Assembly (NCBI RefSeq): GCF_964355755.1
Contig: NC_092677.1
Location: forward strand, 28,492,101 to 28,556,100
Source: Antedon mediterranea
Taxonomy: Eukaryota; Echinodermata; Crinoidea; Comatulida; Antedonidae
DNA length: 64,000 nt
Reading direction: 5' to 3'
Under the pieces are notes generated by a model. The model was not told where the DNA came from. It saw only the letters and a list, made by a program, of their open reading frames with translations, and searched no databases. This document shows, one piece after another, positions 49,628 to 61,884 of this stretch; the first letter of the stretch is position 1; each line of letters starts with the position of its first letter. The position numbers and the translations under genes were made by a program.

Positions 49628-52600
49628 TCTCAAAATGGAACAAGTCTACTTGCTAGCAACATTCGATGCAAAGTCCAGTTAACCCTCAAGTTACAACGCC
49701 CGAGTACATCGTACAAGAGACAGAAGTTAAAACCGAAATAACCTAAGTAACATGGAAAAGTCTACTCAAGCAAACCCTGAAAGCGCAACAAGTATAAACA
49801 ATGACAATCTATCAAATCAAACTGATATATTATTCAATCCTATTACTCTATGTAACAACTTTGACGAACAGGATGAACTAACTGATCATAGTCTTAGCAA
49901 TAAAATATGTACGATAGAGACATGCTCGTATATGAGCACAGACCAGTTAAATGACTCGGTTAATAAAATAAATAATATCAGCTACTCATTTTTACACTAT
50001 AATATCAGAAGTATTAACAAACACTTAGATGAATTAATTACTTGTTTAAACGGCATTAAACACCCATTCACTGTAATTGGCATATCAGAAACATGGCTTA
50101 AAGAAACATCACCTAGACCATACTTACCAAACTACGATTTCCATGCTCTAGACAGGGAAAATCGAAAAGGAGGTGGTGTTGGCTTGTTTATTTCAAATAC
50201 TATAGAGGTCAAAACAAGAACCGATTTGATAATTAATTTCTGTGAATGTCTGTTTATTGAGATAATTAAAAAAAAGTGTAAAAATGCAATTGTTGTACTG
50301 TCTACAGACCACCAGACATGAAAATAGATGTTTTTAATGATTCACTTGAAGATGTCCTCACTGCTATAGACAAAGAAGGTAAACCATGTTATATCATGAG
50401 AGATTTTAATATCAATCTGCTTAAACATGTAACATGCAGTGATGTAAATGATTTTATTGAAATAATGATGTCTCACTCGTTTTATCCATCTATATCTAGA
50501 CCAACTAGAATACAAGACCAGTCAGTAACACTAATTGACAACATATTTTCAAATACAATTTCCGAAAAAGTTCTATCTGGTATACTAATCTCGGACATTT
50601 CCGACCATTTACCAGTATATCAAATAACTCACTCTGCTTCGTCTTCCCACGTAAACACGCACATGAATAAAGGCACCTCAGTCTCATGTGACACGTATAT
50701 AGTTAACAATAGAAACATTATGAAACTAAATAGTGATTTATTAAGTGCAGAGTGGCTTGGAGTATATGAAGCGACTGATCCAGAAATCGCTTATAATGAT
50801 TTTCTGGATAATTTTAAGTTTCTATATAACAAACACCATAAAAAAACTGTAAAGTCATCAAAACAGTATGACAAATTCAAGCAGCCCTGGATGAGTTTTG
50901 GGTTACTAAGGTCAAGTAAAAGAAAGCATGTACTGTATAAAAGGTTCATAAAACACCCTACTGTAAAAAACAAAAATACGTATAAAGAATTTAAAAAAGC
51001 TTTTGCACGCACGTGCAAAATCGCCAAAAAGATGTATTATGAAAATCTTTTCAATCGAACAAATGGTAATATTAAAAAAACATGGAATGTTATAAATGAT
51101 TAATTGATCCGAATAAAGGAAAAACTAAAGTTCCATCTTCTTTTACACATAGCAATGAAACTATACATGGTTGCGAAAATGTTGTAAATCATATTAATGA
51201 TTATTTTATTAATGTAGGTTGTAAGGTTCGAGACAATATTGAGTCTACTACGACAAAATATTCTGAATACCTCACAAACAAACAACGCAACTCAATGTTT
51301 TTTTGCTATGTTGATGAGGAGGAGGTACTAAAAGTTATTGAATCTCTCGATTCAAACAAAGCCCCCGGATTTGATGACATTTCAGCAAAAGTTGTAAAGG
51401 AAGTAAAATACAATATTTTAAAGCCGCTGACATATATTTTTAATTTATCACTTCAAACTGGACTAATACCAGGGAAATTGAAAATTTCCAAAGTAGTTCC
51501 CATACATAAAAAAGGGGACCGCCATTTGGCCTCAAACTATCGTCCCATATCGCTGTTGCCCATTTTTTCGAAAGTTTTTGAAAAGATTATCCATAATCAA
51601 TTATACAATTATCTTACAAAATGTAAAGTGTTAAGCAACAATCAATATGGATTTAGAAACAAACACTCAACTTCTCATGCTATGATCGACTTGGTCCATA
51701 AAATATTAAATGCATTTGAAAAAAAGGAATATGCACTTACTACCTTTATGGATTTGTCAAAAGCGTTTGACATTATCGATCACAGTATTCTGTTGAGCAA
51801 ATTGGCGCATTATGGTATAAGAGGCATCGTTTTAATGTGGTTTAGAAACTATTTAAGTGGCCGCAAACAATATGTTTATGCCAACGGTAGATCATCATGT
51901 TTAAAAGACACCAATATAGGGGTGCCACAGGGTTCTGTTTTAGGACCACTTTTGTTTTTAATTTACATCAATGATATAAGTCGAGCAAGTAGTAAAATAG
52001 ATATAATTAGTTTTGCTGACGACACAACTTGTATAACAAGGGGAGATGACCCTACAATGTTAAACCATACTATGAATATTGAACTAGAAAAAATAAACGT
52101 ATGGCTTAAAGCAAATAAGCTGTTACTGAATGTCAGCAAAACTAATTACGTTGTTTTTAGAACTAGCCAAAAGAACTTTGACAAAAACCAGTTTAAAATA
52201 AAAATGAATAATGTGTTATCACATAGAAAAGAAAATGTGACATTTCTAGGTGTAATTTTAAACGAAAATCTTAACTGGAAACATCACATACAGCTTATTA
52301 GGAAAAAAATGTCTAGGGCAATTGGTATACTTTTAAAAGTAAGAGAATTCTTTCCTCATAAAGTCCGTATTAGTCTTTATAACACCTTAGTATTACCTCA
52401 CCTTCAGTATGGTAACTTAATATGGGGAAATACATACAAGAGCACGTTAGAAGTAATACTAAAACTCCAAAAGAGAGCTGTAAAATGCATTACCTTCTCT
52501 AAATCCAGACAAGCCTCAGAGCCACTGTTTAAGAAACTAAAAATATTAAACGTTTATGATATTTACAAAGTAAACGTCATAGGATTTATGGCAAACGTAA

Positions 52601-53013
52601 AATTCAATGAATTACCACATCACATTTTAAATATTTTTAATTACTGTGACAGTATTAGGCCTACTCATAACCTCAGAACAGAAACTGAATTCGAAATTCC
52701 CTTCACAAGACTAACTTGCAGTCAACAGTTTATACACATATATGGACCAAAATTGTGGAAAGAATTCACTTGTAATGGTGGTAATAAACCGGTTATCTTA
52801 AAGAAACAAAATAAATGTATAAAAAAACAGATTAAAACATACTTTTTATCACTATATGCTGATTAACAACACCTTTGTTTATTTAAGTTCTATATACTTG
52901 TTCTTATGTAAAAGGGTCCTACAAAAAAACGAAGCTACAGCTTTTTTATGCAGGATCCCTGTTCTCAGTTGTACTGTAATTATGATGTACTATAATTGAT
53001 GACTAAATAAATG
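49628..53013 (+). mobile_element. LINE B, non-LTR retrotransposon inserted in the satellite
   Basis: A 3.4-kb insert bounded by satellite on both sides. It has about 120 bp of 5' sequence, an endonuclease-RT ORF2 (with two frameshifts) and a 3' UTR ending near ACTAAATAAATG. No ORF1 is present, so it is probably 5'-truncated or belongs to a single-ORF type. The RT motifs place it near the CR1/L2 group. Confidence 0.92.
49752..52866 (+). pseudogene. LINE B ORF2: endonuclease and reverse transcriptase, two frameshifts
   Basis: The ORF2 protein would nick target DNA and reverse-transcribe its own RNA. The endonuclease starts in the first frame (FLHYNIRSINKH, GISETWLKE, GGGVGLFIS) up to a frameshift near 50295. 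It continues in the second frame (VYRPPDMK, RDFNINLL, SDISDHLPV) to a second frameshift near 51097. The third frame holds the RT (SNYRPISLLPIFSKVFEKII, QYGFRNKHST, DLSKAFD, GVPQGSVLGPLLFLIYINDI, FADD at 52012-52023) and the C-terminal region to TAA after YAD. The usual endonuclease GDFN reads RDFN here, a likely damaging change. The open RT part is 523 codons from 51295, but the third frame opens at about 51104. Confidence 0.92.
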
Positions 53014-55303
53014 TGGAAATACTCGGAAATACTCGGAACTATTTGGAACTACTCGGAACTACTCGGAAGTACTCGGAACTACACAGAACTACTCGGAACT
53101 ACTCGAAACTTCTCAGAACAACTCAGAACTACTCGTCAATATTCGGAACTATTTGGAACTACTCGGAATTACTCGGAACTACTCGGATCTCCTTGTAACA
53201 ACACGGAACTACTCGGGACTACTCTGAACTACTCTGAACTACTCTGAACTACTCGGAACTATTCGGAACTACTCGGAACTACTCGGAACTACTCGGCACT
53301 ACTCGGAACTTCTCGGAACTACTCGGAACTTCTCGGAACTACCGGAACTACTCGGAACTACTCGGAACTACTCGAAAATATTCGGAAATACTCAGAACTT
53401 ATCGGAACTTATCGGAACTACTCGGAACTACTCGGAACTAAACTGAACTACTCGGAACTTCTCAGAAATATTTGGAACTACTCGAAACTACTCTGAACTA
53501 ACTAATCTGAATTAATCTAAATTACTCGGAACTACTCGGAAATACTCGGAACTTCTTGGAACTACTCGTCATTATTCGGAACTACTCGGAACTACTCGGA
53601 AATACTCGGAACTTATTGGAACTTATTGGAACTTATCGGAAATACTCGGAACTACTCGGAAATACTAGGAACTACTTGGAACTTCTCAGAAATATTTGGA
53701 ACTACTTGGAACTACTCTGAACTAACTAATCTGAACGAAACTTAACTACTCGGAACTACTCGGAACTACTCGGAACTTCTCATAAATATTTGGAAGTACT
53801 CTGAACTAACTAATATGAACTAATCTGAACTACTCGGAACTACTGGGAACTACTCGGAACTATTCGGAAATACTCGGAAATACTCTGAACTACTCTGAAC
53901 TACTCGGAACTACTCGTCATTATTCGGAACTACTCAGAACTACTCGGAACTACTCGGATCTCCTTGTAACAACACGGAACTACTCGGGACTACTCTGAAC
54001 TACTCTGAACTATTCGGAACTACTCGGAACTACTCGGCACTACTCGGAACTTCTCAGAACTACTCGGAACTTCTCGGAACTACCGGAACTACTCGGAACT
54101 ACTCGGAACTTATCGGAACTACTCGGCACTACTAGGAACTACTCGGAACTACTCGGAACTAAACTGAACTACTCGGAACTTCTCAGAAATATTTGGAAGT
54201 ACTCGGAACTACTCTGAACTAACTAATCTGAATTAATCTGAACTACTCGGAACAACTCGGAACTACTCGCAACTTCTCGGAACTACTCGTCATTATTCGG
54301 AACTACTCGGAAATACTCGGAACTACTCGGAACTTATTGGAACTTATCGGAACTACTCGGAAATACTCAGAACTACTCGGAACTACTCTGAACTAACTAA
54401 TCTGAACTAAACTGAACTACTCGAAACTATTTGGAATACTTGGAAATACTCGGAACTATTGGAACTACTCGGAACTTCTCGGAACTACTCTGAACTACTC
54501 TGTACTACTTGGAACTACTCGGCACTACTCGGAACTATTCGGAAATACTGAAAACTTATCGGAACTAACTAATCTGAATTAATCTGAACTACTCGGAACT
54601 ACTCGGAAATACTCGAAACTAAACTGAACTACTCGAAACTACTCGGAACTTCTAAGAAATATTTGGAACTACTCTGAACTAACTAATCTGAACTAAACTG
54701 AACTACTCAGAAATACTCGGAAATACTCGGAAATACTCGGAACTACTCGGAACTACTAGGAACTACTTGGAACTACTCGGAACTACTCGGAACTAAACTG
54801 AACTACTCGGATCTACTCGAAACTACTCGGAACTTCTCAGAAATATTTGGAACTACTCGGAACTACTCTGAACTAACTAATCTGAACTAAACTGAACTAC
54901 TCGGAACTACTCGGAACTTCTCATGAATATTTGGAAGTACTCTGAACTAACTACTCGGAAATACTCGGAAATACTTGGAACTATTTGGAACTACTCGGAA
55001 CGACTCGGAACTACTCGGGACTACTCGGAAGTACTCGGAACTACACAGAACTACTCGGAACTACTCGAAACTTCTCAGAACAACTCAGAACTACTCGTCA
55101 ATATTCGGAACTATTTGGAACTACTCGGAATTACTCGGAACTACTCGGATCTCCTTGTAACAACACGGAACTACTCGGGACTACTCTGAACTACTCTGAA
55201 CTACTCGGAACTACTCGGCACTACTCGGCACTACTCAGAACTACTCGGCACTACTCGGAACTACTCGGAACTTCTCGGAACTACCGGAACTACTCGGAAC
55301 TAT
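53014..55303. repeat. 10-bp satellite block between LINE B and LINE A
   Basis: Same decamer and linker words as the main array. The motif beginning near 53030 recurs near 54985, giving a higher-order period of about 1.97 kb, close to but not equal to the 2.2 kb of the main block. Confidence 0.95.
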
Positions 55304-56539
55304 TAAAATCAATATATGATAAACACTTTCCTCTCCTCAAAAACGAAAAAAAAAATAATAAATTAAAGTCATGGATGTCTAATGGCCTACTTAATTCAAT
55401 TAAACACAAACATAAACTGTACTCTAAATTTATCCATTGTCCCACCCAAAAAAATGAAACAGCCTTTAAACAATTCCGTAATAAATTAAATACTACAATT
55501 AAAGCTGCAAAAAAAAATTATTTTCACAAAACGTTTCTCAAACACAAAAATGATATTAAGGCAACTTGGAAATCAATTAATTCCCTGCTCAATAAATCAA
55601 ATAATACACATACAAATACTTCTTTCAATTTTCAAGGTGAGTTGACTAATGATTCCAATATAATTTCAAATGCCTTTAACAAATATTTTTCTGAAATCGG
55701 CCCTTCACTTGCTAATAAAATTCCCAATAGTAACAGATCATTTAAAGACTTTTTACCCAACCCTACCCCTAACTCAATATTCTTTACTCCAGTCAATGAG
55801 GCCGAAGTTTTTAAAATCATTTCTACCTTTAAAAACAACAAATCACCCGGTATTGATGATTTCCAAACCAAGCCCATCAAACATATTGCCGATCTCATTT
55901 CTTTTCCACTTACCCATATTTTTAATCTTGCTTTATTAAAGGGTGTTTTCCCAGACGGGATGAAGTTTGCGCGCGTTACCCCTATCTACAAATCTGGAAA
56001 CAAATCTGATTTCTCTAACTATCGCCCCATCTCTGTCCTCTCTATTTTCTCTAAAGCTTTAGAAAGGGTAATCTACGATCGTACATTTTCATTTATCTCA
56101 AAACATGACATTCTTCACAAAAATCAATATGGCTTTAGAAAAGGTCACAACACACCCATGGCTCTCATTGACTTAACAAACAAAATTGTTGACGCATTTG
56201 AAAGTGGCCATCTAGCCATCGGCGTTTTTATAGATTTGTCAAAGGCATTCGACACAATAGACCACAACATACTTTTATTTAAACTATCCCACTATGGAAT
56301 TAGAGGGCCCGCATATGATCTTTTCAAAAGTTACCTTACCAATCGTTTCCAATGTACCAAGTATTCTAATTCTGTCTCCAACTTCAACCCTGTTACTTGT
56401 GGTGTTCCCCAGGGCTCTCTTCTTGGCCCCCTCCTATTTATTCTATATATTAATGATATATATCTTTCTTCTGCAATTCTTAATTTTTTTCTATATGCTG
56501 ACGACACCACTGTTTATTACTCTGACCCTGATATTCAAA

Positions 56540-56789
56540 GCCAAGGCATATCATTGCCCGTTTTCTCTCATACGCTTCTAAGATTGAAGTTATGAAACAA
56601 CGAAGTTCTGCGCTAGATAGCCAGAAATTTTATATCATAGATGATCTTACTGCTGCCGATCTACTGGAAAAAAAGAAATGGAGATCACAAGTAAAAGAGA
56701 TGTACAATAAAGGTACCAAGCTTCGTTTTACGGCTGGAAAATGGCGAAATTCAACTGGCATTCCGGTAAACTTTTCGAAATTCCATTGA
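56540..56789 (+). pseudogene. LINE C ORF1 C-terminal fragment
   Basis: The frame around 56592 reads KIEVMKQRSSAL, then FYIIDDLTAADLLEKKKWRS and KGTKLRFTAGKWRNSTGIPV. The pattern of a D-L-T acidic start, a KK-W helix, then KGxKxRF and a final strand resembles the C-terminal domain of L1-type ORF1 RNA-binding proteins. The ATG at 56592 is internal; the start was lost in truncation, and in-frame codons continue upstream to the insertion edge. A 28-bp segment is repeated at 56761-56788 and 56795-56822 around the stop. The assignment rests on motif pattern only. Confidence 0.6.
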
Positions 56790-57233
56790 AATAGTTCCGG
56801 TAAACTTTTCGAAATTCCATTGCCATACTAGTGATCGGAATGTTGTTGTAAACACTTGGACTGTCTAAGAAGCATTTCTTCTTTACAAATTCAATCCATT
56901 ATTAATTTTACAACAGACTAAGAATCTTTTATCCATTATTTTCCTTACATCTGCATACTTTGCTTAATTTGTATAAGCCTCTTGATTGATTTTACATAAT
57001 AATTTTACAATAGCGTTTTCAGGAGTCTGTTCTCACATAATTGCATTGTCATAAGATGTTTAAACCACTTAAAACCATTTATTCACCTTTGTTTTATTGT
57101 TACCCCCCAATTCTTAACTTGCTTCTTTATATTTACGTTCTTGTACTTTTCTGTTTTTACGTAACATTACCAGGCATCTTTTATTACATACTATTGAATA
57201 AACTGATCACATTATGTATCGTTAGATATTCTC
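56790..57233 (+). other. LINE C spacer between ORF1 and ORF2
   Basis: AT-rich, without a convincing ORF. It probably separates the two LINE cistrons. The short open frame at 57041-57247 is hydrophobic and AT-driven. Confidence 0.5.
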
Positions 57234-60200
57234 ATGGACCCTTTTGACAATATAGATGCATTCCCATTTAATCACATTATTGATAATGATGAATTCTTGC
57301 ATGTCATTCACTATTACTTTTGTGACGATAGAATTGACTTTGATAGATTTAATTCTTTAATTTTTAACCCTTTTGATATTAATTTTAAAGATGTTATTAA
57401 TGACAACGATGCCCAATTATTTTCCGAAAATATTGAATCTTGTGCCTATGAATATATTGATAGTCTTAACAACAAATATTCAACCCAAGATTATTCATTT
57501 AGTATCTTTCACTTAAACGCACGCAGTCTTGTTAAACATTTTAACGATATCAATGTATGCGTAGGTGCTATTAACCATGAATTCTCAGCACTATGCTTCA
57601 CCGAAACTTTTTTTAATCATAATACGCCTTTTTCCTTTTATAATATTCCCAATTATAACCTCTTGCATGTTTCACGAGCTGATAGACCAGGAGGAGGCGT
57701 TGCCATTTACCTACACCAGAGATTTAAATATATTCTTCGCCCTGATTTATCATTTATCATTACTAATGGTTCGGAATCTCTTTTCATTGAAATCGATGCA
57801 CAACCCAAAAACATAATCCTTGGAGTAGTATATCGTTTGCCTGAATTATCCATTAACACATTTAATAAAGATATCTCTAATTTAATTGACACCATTAATA
57901 ATGAGAAAAAAACAGCATATATTTCAGGAGACTTTAATATTAACTTGTTAAATTCCAAAACACATAAAGGTACTTCTGATTTTGTTAATACTTTATTTCA
58001 ATCAAATTATTATCCTCTTATTACTAGGCCAACTAGAATTACGCGTAATTCTGCAACTTTAATCGACAATATTTTTTGTAATAATCTATATGATAACATT
58101 TCTTCCGGAATTCTATATTCGGACATCTCGGATCACTTTCCTGTTTTCTTGTTAGTACATAAATCAGAACCTCTCCAACACCTGAAACCTAAATCAAAAT
58201 ATATATACATAAAAAAAGTCAATGATATTTCAATTTCTGCCTTAAGTAATGATTTGTCAAATGTTGACTGGACTAGTATTTATAACTCCAATGAACCCAA
58301 TGAGGCATACGCTTTATTCAACGACATATTTAGTACATTATATAATAACAACATTAAAACCACTCGTTCCAGACGCAATATTCGGAAAGAAAAAAAAACC
58401 TTGGATAACTAAATGCTTAATTAAATCTATCGACAAAAAACACAAATTATATAAAACATTTCTTATATCTAAAAAGCAAAAGGACAAAGATAAATATGTT
58501 AAATATCGAAATGTACTTACCAAAATCCTTCGTACTGCCCAAAAGAATTACTTCAGTGACAAATTTGAATTCCATAAAAATAACATCCAAAAAACCTGGC
58601 AAACAATAAATGGAGTCCTTGGCAAGAAATCTCGTAAACCGTTTCCTTCTCACTTTATTAACAATGACATTGAATTAAATAATCCTCAACAAATTGCAAC
58701 TGAATTCAATAATTATTTTACTAGTATAGGGCCAAATTTAGTTAACAAAATACATGTGTCGGATAATGATAATTATACTTCTACCCTACCTCGTCCATGT
58801 GTGCACTCTCTCTTTCTTAGTCCTGTAACCGAACATGAAGTTGTCAGTATAATACTTTCCCTCAAAGATAATAAATCTCCTGGGTTTGATGGGTTTTCCA
58901 ATAAAATTATTAAACGTGTTTCTAATTTTATATGCAAACCCTTAACTCACATTTTTAATACTTCTTTTCAAACCGGTATTTTTCCTGATTCTTTTAAAAT
59001 AGCTAAAGTCATCCCTATCTACAAGAAAGAAGATCCTCATCATTTCAATAACTACAGACCAATCTCCCTACTTCCTTGTTTCTCAAAATTAATTGAAAAA
59101 ATAATGCATAATCGAATTTCTTCCTTTTTAACTAAACATAACATTTTATTTAAAGGCCAATATGGTTTCAGGAAAAAGTATTCAACAGATCTTGCTTTAT
59201 TAGATATTTTTGACAAAATTACAATTGCCCTGAGTAAAAATGAGTTTTCTGTTGGCATTTTCCTTGATTTATCTAAGGCCTTCGATACTATTAACCACGA
59301 TATTTTAATTCATAAACTTTCAAATTACGGTATCAGAGGCCTTCCTTTAAAACTAATTAAAAGCTACCTTTCCAATCGTGTTCAGTTTACTTCCTTAAAT
59401 AATTTTAACTCTTCCTATTCCCGTTTAACCTGTGGTGTTCCCCAAGGATCGATTCTTGGACCACTCTTATTCCTGATTTTTGTTAACGATATACCAAACA
59501 GCTCTAAATTACTAAATTTTATCTTATTTGCTGACGACACAAATATTTTTTTCTCTCATCCTAAATTAAATACCTTGTTTAAAATTGTCAATGATGAGTT
59601 ACTTAAAGTTTCAAATTGGCTCAAACACAATAAATTAACTCTTAATACATTCAAAACGAACTATATAATATTTTCTAAACGTAAAATTTCAAATTCTTTA
59701 AATGAACAAATATACATTGATAATAAAATGATCAAACGAGTTAATGAAACCCAATTTTTAGGAGTAACCATAGATGCCTCTCTGACTTGGAAACTACATA
59801 TAAATAAAATCAGTAATCTAGTTTCTAGAAATGTTGGAATATTGAACAAATTAAAACATATCTTCCCTCAAAAAACCTTATTAACCCTTTATAATACTTT
59901 AGTTTTGCCTTACCTTTCTTATGCCAATTTATGTTGGGCAATTACTCTAGATAAATTTAATACGTTATGCCCCTGGACAAGTCTAGAGAAAACTCAAATT
60001 GACCGCCTTTTTAAACTACAAAAACGTGCACTTCGGATTTGCGCGGGAGAATCATTTAGAGCCCATACAAAATTACTTTTTAAAAGATTTAACGTTTTAA
60101 ACATTTATGATTTAAATAAATTACAAGTTGCCTCATTTATGTACCGTTTATCTAACAATTTACTGCCTCCACATTTTAATGCTTTATTTACAAGAATTGA

Positions 60201-60402
60201 CGAACGCCATTCCTATAAAACCCGATCCTCTGTTAACAATTATATCCTTGATAATTTAAATGTTAAGGCTCGACGATTTTCTATGTATTATTTTGGTCCC
60301 AAACTTTGGACTTCACTCTCAAATGAACTTAAACAGAAATCTTCCTTTTCTAGTTTTAAATCTAATTTCAAACACAAAATGGTGTCAGAATATGCTACAT
60401 AA
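57234..60402 (+). pseudogene. LINE C ORF2: endonuclease and reverse transcriptase, one frameshift
   Basis: Starts at ATG 57234. The endonuclease has FHLNARSLVKHF, CFTETFF, GGGVAIYLH, VVYRLPE, SGDFNINLL and SDISDHFPV, all expected active-site blocks. At 58390-58398 a run of nine A shifts the frame; upstream reads RKEKKTLDN then stop, while the frame one base over reads KKKPWITKCLIKSIDKKHKL. The RT then has NYRPISLLPCFSKLIEKIMH, QYGFRKKYST, DLSKAFDTINHDILI, GVPQGSILGPLLFLIFVNDI and FADD at 59527-59538. It ends in a tryptophan-containing C-terminal region (YYFGPKLWTSLSNE) and TAA after EYAT. Total is about 1,055 codons, near full length for the group. The single shift could be a real mutation or a homopolymer sequencing error. 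Confidence 0.93.
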
Positions 60403-60859
60403 ATTTTCGCCGATCTTTTATCCTTATTTATTTGGTGGTGATACATGGCATTAAATCCTTCACCCTGGTATTCAATAATCTCCGCTACATTGTATCGTTA
60501 TACTTGTTATTATACCATATTTAATTATATTTCATATTGTACTCTAATTGTTATCATTATCCCTTTTATCATATATTATATAATTGCCTGGTTTATCTTA
60601 ACTTCTATAATTTAAATTTTTTTTTATTTCTTTATTTTATGTACTTTCACTATTATATATTTATATTTTAGTCTACTCTGTAGCAATGTTAGTATACTTA
60701 GGCATACGGGAGTCACGACTTAAAGTTCAGTGAACTTACTGTGACTTCCATCCACCCACATTTAATATATGTTATGTTATGTAAATGTAAATGATATATA
60801 TATATATATATATAAGTGAGTGGAAAAAATAAATAAACGAAACGAAACGAAACGAAAAC
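60403..60859 (+). other. LINE C 3' UTR and tail
   Basis: AT-rich sequence with a (TA)n microsatellite at 60795-60814, AAATAAATAAACG and then an AAACG-type short tandem tail. The pentamer tail resembles slippage repeats at the 3' ends of CR1/L2-group LINEs. Confidence 0.7.
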
Positions 60860-61884
60860 CTTATTTAATACTGTTAATACCAATTTGACCCTCATGTCTC
60901 AATACTTTTCAGCTAACAAACTTTCTCTTAACCACAAAAAATGTAACTTCATCCTGTTTGGGACCCCTCAGAAAATTAAAAACATTGATACTGCAAACTA
61001 TAACATTTCTATTAACAATCATGATATTCCCTCAGTCCAATCTGCTACATTTTTAGGAGTTCATCTTGACAGTCGACTTTCATGGAAAAATCACATCAAT
61101 TTTGTTGAGAATAAAATTTCAAAAAGTCTTGGCATCATCACTAGACTTTCTTCTTTTTCACCCCCTAACATTCTTCGTATCCTGTACTGCTCCCTCATCC
61201 TGCCTTATCTTAACTATTGCAATATTGTCTGGTGCAACTCTTATCCTTCCAGTATTAGAAGACTTCAAACTCTTCAAAAAAAGGCCATCAGGGTTATATC
61301 TGGTGCCCCACCCCTGTCTCATTCATCTCATCTTTTTTCAAAGCTTAATCTTCTCAAAGTCTCCGATATCAATCTAACCCAACAAGGCTCGTTCATCTTT
61401 TCTTCTATTAATTCCAACCTTCCCAAACATCTCTGCTCCATGTTCACTCCAAATTCTTCAATTCATTATCATAATACCCGTATTTGTTCAAAATTACATA
61501 TTCCAACCCATAAAACCAACCACTTTCAACACAACATTAGGTATTCCGGACCCACTTTTTGGAACGATCTGCCACTCCCCATCTTAAACTCTGTTTCTAG
61601 TAAATCATTTTTATCTAAACTTAAAAGTCACCTTATTGCCAAATATTAACTTTTACTCGGTCAATTTTTTTTTATTTATTTTTTTATTTTATATTTTTTT
61701 TTATTTTTTATAAATTGTCATTGTCTGTGTCTGTAATAGGTACGTCCTCCACAAGATGTGTTTTTCATCTTTCTGGGCGTGTACCTTCTTCTTTCGAATT
61801 TTGTTTACATATTTATTGATCACTGAAATCTATTTTGTATATGAAAGGAGAAAATAAATGTTGCTTTGAATTGAATTGAATTGA

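Larger units (their letters stand above)
56540..60859 (+). mobile_element. LINE C, nested inside LINE A, nearly intact ORF2
   Basis: The insert is about 4.3 kb with the end of an ORF1 (56540-56789), a 440-bp spacer, ORF2 (57234-60402) and a 3' UTR. It ends in an (AAACG)n-type tail at 60835-60858. It is 5'-truncated inside ORF1. It is the youngest layer here: LINE C in LINE A in satellite. The target duplication is too short to define because flanks are A-rich. Confidence 0.92.
55304..61649 (+). pseudogene. LINE A reverse transcriptase, interrupted
   Basis: The first part (55304-56539) has the linker, NYRPISVLSIFSKALERVIY, QYGFRKGHNT, DLSKAFDTIDHNILL, GVPQGSLLGPLLFILYINDI and YADD at 56494-56505, ending in DPDIQ. 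The second part (about 60862-61651) continues with TLFNTVNTNLTLMSQYFSAN, KLSLNHKKC, TFLGVHLD, ILPYLNYCNIVW and the C-terminal RYSGPTFWNDLPLP, with a TAA stop after LIAKY. The pieces are continuous and in register across the gap, so the 4.3-kb insert came later. The endonuclease is missing. The first part is fused in frame with upstream satellite from 54985, which I regard as coincidence. Confidence 0.92.
55304..61884 (+). mobile_element. LINE A, 5'-truncated, split by LINE C
   Basis: Starts abruptly in the endonuclease-RT linker (LKSIYDKHFPLL) after satellite, is interrupted at about 56539, and resumes at about 60860. It ends with AATAAATGTTGC and a (TTGAA)n tail at 61863-61884, a standard 3' end for this group. 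Satellite continues directly afterwards. Confidence 0.92.
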
